A stretch of 13,423 nucleotides of DNA from an uncultured bacterium (GTDB lineage: Bacteria; Planctomycetota; UBA1135; GCA-002686595): positions 1-13,423 of the forward strand of contig CAJXRJ010000126.1 in the NCBI GenBank assembly GCA_913058555.1, given 5' to 3'. Both the position numbers and the translations under genes were made by a program. Under the pieces are notes generated by a model. It searched no databases. It was not told the origin of the DNA and saw nothing but the letters and a program-made list of their open reading frames with translations. Of this stretch, positions 1 through 6,425 are shown one piece after another. Position 1 is the stretch's first letter. Every line of letters begins with the position of its first letter.

Positions 1-1
1 G

Positions 2-577
2 CTCCAAGACCGGCTCGTGTCACGCTTCAAGTGGGGCATGGTCACAGAGATCGAGCCGCCCTGCTACGAAACGCGCATGGCGATCGTGAAGCGCAAGGCC
101 CGCGAACGGGGCACCGAGCTCCCCGACGACGTGGCGCAGTTCATCGCAGAGAACATCGAAGAAAACGTCCGCGAGCTCGAAGGTGCCGTGACGCGCCTCT
201 TCGGGTACACGGCGATGACCAATTCGGCGCTCACCCTCGAACTGGCGCGTGAGTGCTTGGCTGGGTTGATCGACGTGCGCCGCGGCGCTCCTACGGTGGA
301 TGACATCATCAAAGTCGTCACCGATCACTACCCCGTCAAACTCTCAGAGCTGCAATCCAAGCGGCGCACCAAGGCGATCGCGTTCCCCCGGCAGGTCGCG
401 ATGTACCTCGCGCGAAAGGTCACCCGACACTCCCTCGAGGAGATCGGCGGCTTCTTCGGCGGCCGCGATCACACCACCGTGCTTTACGGGGTCGACAAGA
501 TGGAGAAGCTGATTGCCTCCGACCCGGACTTCGCCCGGCAGACACAGAGGTTCATCGAACAGCTGGCCGTCAGGTGA
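2..577 (+). CDS. dnaA: Chromosomal replication initiator DnaA, 3' part (5' truncated by window edge)
   Basis: DnaA binds origin DnaA boxes and opens the duplex as an ATP-dependent filament. Only the last 191 residues are visible. The frame is open from base 2, so the gene begins before the window; the GTG at 17 is an internal Val codon. Seen first is the end of the AAA+ domain: the box VII arginine-finger segment (DRLVSRFKWGM) and then the sensor 2 segment (NVRELEGA) in the lid. From about residue 96 the helix-turn-helix domain IV follows, with KRRTKAIAFPRQ and the DnaA signature GGRDHTTVLYG. The residues known in E. coli to contact the DnaA box (Arg399, Arg407, Asp433, His434, Thr435) have counterparts here, so ordinary TTATCCACA-like boxes are expected. 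A strong hairpin follows 23 bp after the stop. The intergenic region to dnaN has origin features. Confidence 0.98.
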   Translation, partial: LQDRLVSRFKWGMVTEIEPPCYETRMAIVKRKARERGTELPDDVAQFIAENIEENVRELEGAVTRLFGYTAMTNSALTLELARECLAGLIDVRRGAPTVDDIIKVVTDHYPVKLSELQSKRRTKAIAFPRQVAMYLARKVTRHSLEEIGGFFGGRDHTTVLYGVDKMEKLIASDPDFARQTQRFIEQLAVR

Positions 578-600
578 TCACCGTGTCATCCACGTCAGAC

Positions 601-643
601 CAAGCCGCGCGGCGGGCCCCCCTGGGGCTCGCCGCGCGGCTTG
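601..643 (+). terminator. Long GC-rich hairpin after dnaA
   Basis: Perfect 14-bp inverted repeat, CAAGCCGCGCGGCG (601-614) and CGCCGCGCGGCTTG (630-643). The interior can pair further (616-620 with 624-628, plus one G-T at 615/629), leaving a loop of about 3 nt. A short TTGTT is the only T-rich tail. It lies 23 bp after the dnaA stop, so it most likely ends or attenuates dnaA transcription and shields the origin from read-through. The weak U-tract makes an exclusively Rho-independent mode uncertain. Confidence 0.7.
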
Positions 644-779
644 TTCATGGCTCTGTCGTGCCACTGCCAAGACGCCAGAAAGGCGCCAACATCGCGGGCC
701 GAGAACCCGCCGCTGGCACACCGGCGGCCGTCGAATTCGAGACGCCTTCTAGGGCCCTGGGATCCACCTCCACCGCCAC

Positions 780-788
780 CTTGGATAA
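780..788 (-). promoter_or_regulatory. DnaA box (TTATCCAAG)
   Basis: Minus-strand match at 7 of 9 positions to the consensus TTATCCACA, with the full TTATCCA core. A second, weaker minus-strand site, TTCTCCACG (792-800), lies 12 bp downstream in plus coordinates, a spacing close to one helical turn. Confidence 0.55.
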
Positions 789-847
789 GTCCGTGGAGAA
801 CGCCTTCAGAACCCGTGCATCACGCGTGGGAAACCGGCGTTCCACCG

Positions 848-957
848 TGGAGGGAGGTGGACATCTGTGTGGTCAACTGCCCCGAAACTACCTGGATAAA
901 TCGGGGACATCTGGCCCCGAATTGCGAGGCCCCAAGTCGCCCCTGGAGAGAGGTGGA
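848..957. repeat. Short direct repeats inside the origin
   Basis: TGGAGGGAGGTGGA (848-861) and TGGAGAGAGGTGGA (944-957) agree at 13 of 14 bases, 96 bp apart. Separately, GGACATCTG occurs at 859-867 and 905-913, 46 bp apart. The GAGGTGGA part of the first pair also occurs inverted at 763-770. These may be weak DnaA sites (their complement carries TCCACC) or sites for another origin-binding protein. Confidence 0.6.
891..899 (-). promoter_or_regulatory. DnaA box (TTATCCAGG)
   Basis: Minus-strand match at 7 of 9 positions, full TTATCCA core. It lies between the two plus-strand GAGGTGGA copies at 854-861 and 950-957. Confidence 0.55.
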
Positions 958-968
958 AGACTCGATGG

Positions 969-977
969 TTATCCACG
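969..977 (+). promoter_or_regulatory. DnaA box (TTATCCACG), best match in the region
   Basis: Plus-strand site matching TTATCCACA at 8 of 9 positions, with only the last base differing. It starts 11 bp after the third GAGGTGGA copy and lies about 90 bp before the putative unwinding element, in the same orientation as transcription toward dnaN. Confidence 0.7.
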
Positions 978-1066
978 GCCCGCCCACGGGGCATCTCGAT
1001 TCGTCCAGGACGCCCGAACCGACGCAAACCCCCGTGAAACAAAGCGAAAGGGACGGCATCCGTGAG

Positions 1067-1116
1067 ATATGCACGGTGGACGGGGGCCTCTACTACTGCG
1101 ATAATTAAATACCTAG
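1067..1116 (+). promoter_or_regulatory. Candidate origin unwinding element: weak DnaA box, GC block, DnaA-trio, AT-rich tract
   Basis: In order on the plus strand: ATATGCACG (1067-1075), a weak DnaA-box-like 9-mer; a GC-rich block GGTGGACGGGGGCC (1075-1088); the triplets CTA CTA CTG (1090-1098); then GATAATTAAATACCTAG (1100-1116), the most AT-rich stretch in the 850-bp region. The bacterial basal unwinding system, known from Bacillus subtilis, has DnaA box(es), a GC-rich spacer and 3'-GAT-5' DnaA-trio repeats on one strand, which read CTA on the other. The order and orientation here fit that pattern. Only two to three trios are visible, and the adjacent box is poor. Confidence 0.55.
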
Positions 1117-1427
1117 TGAGACCCTGAACAACTCAGCCCGGCGGCTCGCCTCGAGCTGCCCACCCGCTGAGGGTCCTCCCTCTTCGGAGAGACCATGAAC
1201 TCCCGAAGGACCCCACACATTCCGAAGGAACCTGGGAATCGACAGCCAAGCCCAGGCACTGAAGAACAATCACCCAGTCCGTCGCTGCACCGCCCCACTC
1301 CACCGGGACTCACCGCAACGAACTGCCCCCATCCAACGACAGATCGCGCAGCGACTCGTCAACTCCCGAAGGCCGCCACACCCGAGGGACTCACACGCTT
1401 CCACCTAAGCAACCACAGACGCACACC
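1117..1427 (+). other. C-rich, G-poor leader upstream of dnaN
   Basis: This gene-free 311-bp stretch separates the AT-rich tract from dnaN. By hand count, 1201-1427 holds about 96 C but only 46 G, a marked strand skew. A 9-bp hairpin with one G-T pair lies just after the AT tract (1140-1148 with 1152-1160, loop CCT), and a small one at 1169-1182. Direct repeats are AACTCCCGAAGG (1198-1209 and 1361-1372), a related TTCCGAAGGA at 1220-1229, and GGGACTCAC (1305-1313 and 1386-1394). No convincing promoter was found. An ATG at 1195, preceded by GGAG at 1186-1189, opens a 78-codon Pro/Thr/Arg-rich frame whose TGA overlaps the dnaN ATG; I do not call it a gene. Confidence 0.6.
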
Positions 1428-2528
1428 ATGAAGGCCACCTGCGATCGCGAAGCCCTCCGAGAGGGACTTAGCGTCATCAACAGCGTCATCCCGACCAAGA
1501 GCACGAAGCCCATCCTCGAGAACGTGTGCATGGTCGCGACCGACGACAGCCTCGAGCTCGTCGGCACCGACCAAGAGGTCTCCGTTCGGTTCAAGATCGG
1601 CCAGTGCCAGGTGATCGAACCCGGCCCGGTGGTCGTGCCCGCCCGCACAGCCTTTGACTTCGTCAGGGACCTCTCGGGGGAGACCGTGACGATCGCCACG
1701 ACGGACAGCCAGTGCACCATCACCAGCGGAGCCGACTCCTGCGACCTTGTGATCGCCGACGCCGATGAGTTCCCCGTGGTCCCCCGCTTCGACGAGACAG
1801 GGTCGATCGCCATCCAAGGAGGCAACTTCACTCGCCTCGTGGGCCGCACGGCTTTCGCTGCGGCCAAAGAACCAGGACGCTACGCCATGCACGGTGTCCT
1901 GACCGAGCTCGAGGACGACCTCCTGCGCCTTGTGGCCACAGACGGCCGCAGGCTCTCCATGGCGACGATTCCAGTGGAGATGAAGGGTTTGGGTCCCGCG
2001 CGGGCCATCGTGCCGACAAAGGGCATGCAGCTCTTCTGCCGGGTCATCGGTGACCCCCTCGATCAGATCCGGTTTGCCGTCCGTGAAGATCAGGTGGGCC
2101 TGCGCTCCAAGAACGCCGAGATCTTCGCCCGCCTCATCGACGGGGACTTCCCCCAGTACGAAGCCGTGATCCCCGCCGAGTGTGGCAACCGAATCGAAGC
2201 CGACTCGGACAGCTTCACTCGCAAGCTGCGCCTGGTGTCGAACGTCTCGGGTGATGAGACCCGTGCCGTGCGCCTCAGGGTCAAAGGCGAACAGCTCGAG
2301 ATGTACGGTCACTCCGCAGGCCGGGGCGAAGCCACCGCCCACATGGACGTCAGCTTCAAAGGTGAAGAGGGCGACATCGCCTTCAACCCCGATTACGTCC
2401 TCGACGGCATCAAGCACGGCTCACCAGACATGATCATTCTGGAGTTCGGCAAGAAGACGAGCCCCGGCAAGTTCCTCTTCGGTGAGAGCCACATCTACAT
2501 CGTGATGCCCATCACCCTCGACACCTGA
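1428..2528 (+). CDS. dnaN: DNA polymerase III subunit beta (sliding clamp)
   Basis: Forms the ring dimer that tethers replicative polymerase to DNA and docks many repair proteins. The 366-residue length is standard, covering three clamp domains (about 1-125, 126-248 and 249-366). Visible family marks are TDGRRLS (171-177) in domain 2, LIDGDFPQYEAVIP (236-249) at the domain 2/3 junction, FNPDYVLDGI (319-328), and the C-terminal YIVMPITL (357-364), equivalent to the YMIMPMRL end that lines the partner-binding pocket. The ATG at 1428 aligns with the usual MK start. No Shine-Dalgarno is visible; the upstream bases are C/A-rich. The next gene starts 5 nt after the stop, so the two are probably co-transcribed. 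Confidence 0.97.
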   Translation: MKATCDREALREGLSVINSVIPTKSTKPILENVCMVATDDSLELVGTDQEVSVRFKIGQCQVIEPGPVVVPARTAFDFVRDLSGETVTIATTDSQCTITSGADSCDLVIADADEFPVVPRFDETGSIAIQGGNFTRLVGRTAFAAAKEPGRYAMHGVLTELEDDLLRLVATDGRRLSMATIPVEMKGLGPARAIVPTKGMQLFCRVIGDPLDQIRFAVREDQVGLRSKNAEIFARLIDGDFPQYEAVIPAECGNRIEADSDSFTRKLRLVSNVSGDETRAVRLRVKGEQLEMYGHSAGRGEATAHMDVSFKGEEGDIAFNPDYVLDGIKHGSPDMIILEFGKKTSPGKFLFGESHIYIVMPITLDT

Positions 2529-2533
2529 TCCCC

Positions 2534-2986
2534 TTGCCCCCCTCCGAGCGATCTTCTTCCCGTCGCGGCGGAGGTGCCCGTGGGGGTTCCTCCAGGCGGA
2601 GTTCATATCGCGGGGGTTCTTCCCGACGGGGAACCGGCCCCCGACGAGGATTCCGCACCAAGCCGCTCACTGAAGAAGACAAACGGGGCCTTGTGATGCC
2701 CCTCGGCGACGCCCTCGCTGAGTATCTCAAGGAAAGCGGTGTCCTGAACCGCAAGAAACAAGTCCCGGCCTATGAAGCCTGGGACCAAGCTGCCGGCCCC
2801 GAGCTCGCCCAAAAAGCACGCGCTGTCTCCTTCCGGCGCGGCGAGCTCCTCGTCGAAGTCGAAACCACATCCCTCCTTTCCGAACTCCGTGGCTTCGCCT
2901 CGGAAGACCTGCGATCACGCTGCGATGAGCTCCTCGAAGGGGCGCGCATTCGCAAGCTGACTTTCAAGCTGAAGCGACGTCCATGA
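2534..2986 (+). CDS. DUF721/DciA-like protein with Arg/Gly/Ser-rich N-terminal tail
   Basis: DUF721 includes DciA, which helps load the replicative helicase DnaB in bacteria lacking DnaC/DnaI loaders. Residues about 56-148 fit the family: a leading helix (PLGDALAEYLKESG), the YEAWDQAAGPELAQKARAVSF segment, a basic strand GELLVEV, and the closing IRKLTFKL. The first 42 residues are low complexity with 12 Arg and 10 Gly; RGGSSRR occurs twice (16-22 and 26-32). A TTG at 2534, 5 nt after dnaN, is the only in-frame start candidate that keeps this tail. An internal GTG/ATG pair (residues 54-55) would give only the domain, so the start is uncertain. The stop overlaps the gyrB ATG (ATGA). Position between dnaN and gyrB supports a replication role. 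DciA function is inferred. Confidence 0.8.
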   Translation: MPPSERSSSRRGGGARGGSSRRSSYRGGSSRRGTGPRRGFRTKPLTEEDKRGLVMPLGDALAEYLKESGVLNRKKQVPAYEAWDQAAGPELAQKARAVSFRRGELLVEVETTSLLSELRGFASEDLRSRCDELLEGARIRKLTFKLKRRP

Positions 2987-5427
2987 CCGACGACAAAAAA
3001 GAAAAGAAGCCGGATACGTACGGCGCGGACTCCATCACGGTTCTCGAGGGTCTCGAGGCCGTCCGGGTTCGCCCCGCCATGTACATCGGCGACACGGACT
3101 CCCGGGGGATGCATCACCTCATTTGGGAGGTCGTGGACAACTCGGTCGATGAAGCCCTGGCTGGCCACGCGACGAAGTGCAAGGTGACCCTCAAGGCCGA
3201 CGGTTCCGTTCGCGTGGAGGACGACGGACGGGGCATCCCGGTGACGATGCACCCGACCGAGGGCGTACCCGCCGTGGAAGTGGTGCTCACCAAGCTCCAC
3301 GCCGGCGGCAAGTTCGACGACCAGGCCTACAAGGTCTCCGGTGGTCTTCACGGCGTTGGTGTCTCGTGCGTGAACGCGCTTTCGACGCGCCTACACGTTG
3401 AGGTTCACAAGGAGGGACAGTCGTACGACATGGCCTTCTCCAAGGGCATCAAGACCGACGACCTTCGGGAGCTTGGCCCCACGGACAAGACAGGCACGAT
3501 CGTGACCTGGACCGCGGATGCTTCGATCTTCTCCACGACCGAAGTGGACTACGACATTGTCGAGAAGCGCCTGCGTGAAACCGCCTACCTGATGGGCACC
3601 CGGGGCCTTCGCCTCGAGCTGGAGGACGAGCGCAACGGTGCCTCCGAGGTCTTTGAGTACCCCGAAGGTCTCAAGACGTTCGTCGACCACATCAACAAGA
3701 ACAAGACGAAGCTCCACGACGACGTCATTCACTTCTCGAAGACGGTCCCCGCCCCGGACGACCCGAACGGTGAGTACGAGGTCGAACTCGCGCTCCAATA
3801 CACGGACGCGTACCAAGAAAACATCTTCACGTTCGTCAACAACATCAACACCCACGGCGGCGGCACGCACCTCGCTGGCCTCCGTGGCGCTTTGACGAGA
3901 ACCCTTGGTGCCTATGCGCGCTCGGGCAAGCTCGTGAAAGACAACCAAGAGCTCCCGAGCGGCGATGATTTCCGTGAAGGCCTGACGGCGATCCTTTCCA
4001 TCAAGGTCCCTGATCCCCAATTCGAGGGCCAGACCAAGGACAAGCTCGGCAACCGCGACGTTCAGGGAATCGTCGAGGCGGCGGTCAACGACATGTTCGG
4101 CTCCTACCTCGAGGAGAACCCAGGGCCGGCCAAGGCCATCGTCGGCAAGGCCTGCAGCGCCAAGGCCGCACGGGACGCTGCCCGTAAGGCCCGCGACCTC
4201 GTCCGACGCAAGTCCGCCCTCGCCAGTGGCAATCTGCCGGGCAAGCTCGCGGACTGCCAAAGCAAGGATCGCGACGAAACTGAGCTGTACATCGTCGAGG
4301 GTGATTCGGCTGGTGGCCCCGCCAAAATGGGCCGCGACCGACGCATTCAGGCCATCCTGCCCATCAAAGGTAAGATCCTGAACGTCGAGAAGGCGCGTCT
4401 CGACAAGATGCTCGGGCACCAGGAGATCCTGCTCATCATCTCGGCGCTCGGCACCGGCATCGGGCAAGAGTTCGACATCGAAAAACTGCGCTACGGCAAG
4501 GTCATCATCATGACTGACGCTGATGTGGACGGGTCCCACATCCGCACGCTGCTGCTCACGTTCTTCTTCCGTCAGATGCCGGAGATCATCGAGCAAGGCA
4601 ACCTCTACATCGCCCAGCCGCCGCTCTACAAGCTGACCATCGCGAAGAAGAGCCAGTACATCATCGATGACCCGAGCCTGCGCCGGGCCCTCCTCGAGCG
4701 GGGCGTAAGTCAGATCACCGTCGAGGACCGTGGCGCGAAGCGAGAGTGGACGGGTACCGAGCTCAAGATCCTGCTCGACCAGCTCCAGGAGCTGCAGAAC
4801 GCCGTGGATGGAGCCGTTCCCGCATGGAGCGAGATCACGTTCCCCGAGTTCCTCGAGCGCTGGGACGGCACGCAGCTGCGGGCCTTCCACGGACAGGTCG
4901 GCATCACCGAGGAGTTCTTCGAAACCAAGGAGGAGCTCGATAACTGGTTCGACCTCCAGTCCCTGGGCAACGAGGACTTCAAGATCTACCGGGGGCCAGA
5001 AAGCGATGTCCTTCGCCAGAATGCCCAGGGCCTTGCGACGGTGCTGCGTCAGAAGGATGAGATCGAGGCCCTCCTTGGCGCCATCGCCGAATCAGGCCTG
5101 GTCTTCCAGGGCGGCGGCGACTTCCTCGTCAAGACGGCCAAGGGAGGCGAGGTGGAGTGCACGAACCTCATGGCCCTTGCCCAAGAGGTCCAGAAGGGCG
5201 TGCAGTCGGACGTCGACATCCAGCGCTACAAGGGTCTGGGCGAGATGAACGCGGATCAGCTCTGGGAGTCCACCATGGACCCGGATACCCGCCTTCTCTT
5301 CCAGGTGACCCTCGACGATGCGATTGGTGCTGACGAGATCTTCACCATTCTCATGAGTGAGGGCGTCGAGGCGCGCCGCGAGTACATCGAGCAACACGCC
5401 CTCGAAATCACCAATCTGGACATCTAG
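2983..5427 (+). CDS. gyrB: DNA gyrase subunit B
   Basis: ATPase subunit of gyrase, which introduces negative supercoils with GyrA. The 814 residues show a GHKL ATPase domain: EVVDNSVDEALAG (49-61; Glu49 and Asn53 in the catalytic and Mg positions), DDGRGIP (80-86), and the ATP lid LHAGGKFD...GGLHGVGVS (105-128). QTKDKLGN lies in the transducer domain. The Toprim domain has EGDSAGG (from Glu439) and DADVDGSH (Asp512, Asp514, Asp516). Between PPLYKL (about 547) and QRYKGLGEMN (747) lies an insertion of roughly 180 residues, as in E. coli-type GyrB (about 804 aa) and absent from the shorter Bacillus type. It starts at an ATG inside the upstream stop (ATGA), indicating translational coupling. gyrA is not in the window. 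ParE is the alternative, but origin linkage and the insertion favour GyrB. Confidence 0.97.
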   Translation: MTDDKKEKKPDTYGADSITVLEGLEAVRVRPAMYIGDTDSRGMHHLIWEVVDNSVDEALAGHATKCKVTLKADGSVRVEDDGRGIPVTMHPTEGVPAVEVVLTKLHAGGKFDDQAYKVSGGLHGVGVSCVNALSTRLHVEVHKEGQSYDMAFSKGIKTDDLRELGPTDKTGTIVTWTADASIFSTTEVDYDIVEKRLRETAYLMGTRGLRLELEDERNGASEVFEYPEGLKTFVDHINKNKTKLHDDVIHFSKTVPAPDDPNGEYEVELALQYTDAYQENIFTFVNNINTHGGGTHLAGLRGALTRTLGAYARSGKLVKDNQELPSGDDFREGLTAILSIKVPDPQFEGQTKDKLGNRDVQGIVEAAVNDMFGSYLEENPGPAKAIVGKACSAKAARDAARKARDLVRRKSALASGNLPGKLADCQSKDRDETELYIVEGDSAGGPAKMGRDRRIQAILPIKGKILNVEKARLDKMLGHQEILLIISALGTGIGQEFDIEKLRYGKVIIMTDADVDGSHIRTLLLTFFFRQMPEIIEQGNLYIAQPPLYKLTIAKKSQYIIDDPSLRRALLERGVSQITVEDRGAKREWTGTELKILLDQLQELQNAVDGAVPAWSEITFPEFLERWDGTQLRAFHGQVGITEEFFETKEELDNWFDLQSLGNEDFKIYRGPESDVLRQNAQGLATVLRQKDEIEALLGAIAESGLVFQGGGDFLVKTAKGGEVECTNLMALAQEVQKGVQSDVDIQRYKGLGEMNADQLWESTMDPDTRLLFQVTLDDAIGADEIFTILMSEGVEARREYIEQHALEITNLDI

Positions 5428-5457
5428 ACCCGCGATTCGGCTCGATTTCGTGATGCG

Positions 5458-5500
5458 GCGCTCGCCAGATCCCATGGACCTGGCGGGCGCCGTGTTCTAT
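5458..5500 (+). terminator. Hairpin terminator after gyrB
   Basis: An 11-bp stem with one G-T pair, GCGCTCGCCAG (5458-5468) with CTGGCGGGCGC (5480-5490) and an 11-nt loop, is followed by the T-rich CGTGTTCTAT. It starts 30 bp after the gyrB stop and separates that operon from the next plus-strand gene. The U-tract is interrupted, so efficiency is uncertain. Confidence 0.6.
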
Positions 5501-5551
5501 TGCGGGACCCACCAGCCTGCGATCTGTTCAAGGTGCTGAGTCGAGGTGTCG

Positions 5552-6388
5552 ATGAATGAGGCGGTCGGCTGCCCCCCGTTGACCCCCTCACCCTTGAAGT
5601 ACACCCAGCGACTCGACTACGGCCGCCTTGCAGAGGTTCTGCACGAGCGTGGCCTTGCAGGACTCGACGCGATCCGCGAGCTCCTGCAGCTCAGCCAGGA
5701 CGGCGGTATGCCGTTCTGTGAGGCTCTTGTCACGTCCAACCTCGTGTCCGACTGGGATCTGTCGAAGGTCGTGTGCGAGACCTTCCAGCTCCCATTCTTG
5801 CCCGTGGATCTCATCACGCCGAACCCTGAGGCGATGGAAGAGATCGACGTCAAACTCTTCCATACGCATCAGATCGTGCCCGTGGACATCTTTGGGCAGG
5901 TTCTGACGGTGGCGATGCCCGCCCTCGTGCCGGCGGAAGTCCTCGCGCATATCTCGGCGATGACCGACTGCGTCGTGATTCCCCTCGTGGGAACCGTCGA
6001 ATCGAATCGGCGCTGGATCAGCGACAACATGACCCTGGCTCCGGCCCCCGAAGTGGAAGGCGGCTGGGAGTCGATGTTCGACGCCGCGGACGCCCAGGTG
6101 GCCTCCGGGAACGATGGGGCCGCTGGAGAAGGCCTCGGTGTCCTCGACGACCCGATGTTCAGCGCAGCGGCGGTGGAGGATGCCCTTCCCTCGCTCGATG
6201 AAAACGCCCTCGACGTGGGTGGCTTGGACGTGTCGTCCTTGGACCTTGGCGCGATTGAAGCCCTTCCCGCGGATGATCTCGACGTGGACGTCGTTCCGGA
6301 AACGGATGCCGGACAAAACGACGACGGCAGCCTCGAGGCCCTACCGCCTATGCCTGAGTTCAACCCAGACCAACGGGACGCTGGCTGA
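5552..6388 (+). CDS. Stand-alone GspE N-terminal (MshEN-like) domain protein with acidic tail
   Basis: A 278-residue protein. About residues 22-160 resemble the N-terminal domain of type II secretion/type IV pilus ATPases (GspE/PilB/MshE): a helical part (GRLAEVLHERGL, then LVSDWDLSKVVCETFQLPFLP, 64-83), then an alpha/beta part (LFHTHQIVPVDIFGQVLTVAM, with AHISAMTDCVVIPLVGTVES). No Walker A or B motif follows, so it is not an ATPase. Residues 171-278 have 27 Asp/Glu, one Arg and no Lys, including LDVGG-LDVSS-LDLGA (220-234). MshE-type domains can bind cyclic di-GMP; whether this one does is unknown. The ATG at 5552 has GAGG 5 nt upstream; a GTG at 5546 would add two residues. It sits alone between terminators, with no secretion ATPase nearby. 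A signalling or adaptor role is inferred only. Confidence 0.75.
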   Translation: MNEAVGCPPLTPSPLKYTQRLDYGRLAEVLHERGLAGLDAIRELLQLSQDGGMPFCEALVTSNLVSDWDLSKVVCETFQLPFLPVDLITPNPEAMEEIDVKLFHTHQIVPVDIFGQVLTVAMPALVPAEVLAHISAMTDCVVIPLVGTVESNRRWISDNMTLAPAPEVEGGWESMFDAADAQVASGNDGAAGEGLGVLDDPMFSAAAVEDALPSLDENALDVGGLDVSSLDLGAIEALPADDLDVDVVPETDAGQNDDGSLEALPPMPEFNPDQRDAG

Positions 6389-6425
6389 TTCGCCAGCAAC
6401 CCAAGCCACCAGAAGGTGGGCTGAT

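Larger units (their letters stand above)
644..1116. other. Candidate chromosomal replication origin (oriC)
   Basis: Non-coding region between dnaA and dnaN, a classic origin position. It holds three sites sharing the DnaA-box core TTATCCA (780-788 and 891-899 on the minus strand, 969-977 on the plus strand). It also holds weaker sites such as TTCTCCACG (792-800, minus) and TTGACCACA (868-876, minus). Three copies of GAGGTGGA lie at 763-770 (minus), 854-861 and 950-957. The region ends in a GC block, a CTACTACTG tract and an AT-rich stretch (see 1067-1116). Open frames across it have composition unlike protein and are ignored. Location and motif content support oriC; function is inferred. Confidence 0.8.

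Noticed and set aside
574..1108. Two overlapping plus-strand open frames of about 155-163 codons (574-1065 and 641-1108) between dnaA and dnaN
   Set aside because: Composition is Arg/Pro/Gly-rich with no recognisable domain, they start inside or next to the terminator hairpin, and they cover the DnaA boxes and repeats. Low stop frequency at high G+C explains them.
1359..2417. 352-codon open frame on the minus strand opposite dnaN
   Set aside because: It is an antisense shadow of dnaN with no domain, and the gene on the plus strand has all clamp motifs.
3391..4890. 499-codon open frame on the minus strand opposite gyrB
   Set aside because: It is a mirror of gyrB codon bias in G+C-rich DNA. 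The translated sequence is Val/Leu/Asp/Glu-rich with no motif, while the plus-strand gyrB is unmistakable.
6206..6256. LDVGG-LDVSS-LDLGA pentads as a pentapeptide-repeat (Qnr/MfpA-like) gyrase protector beside gyrB
   Set aside because: Only three pentads are present, with Leu where the family wants Ala/Cys/Ser, and no repeat-helix-sized array. The segment is simply part of an acidic low-complexity tail.
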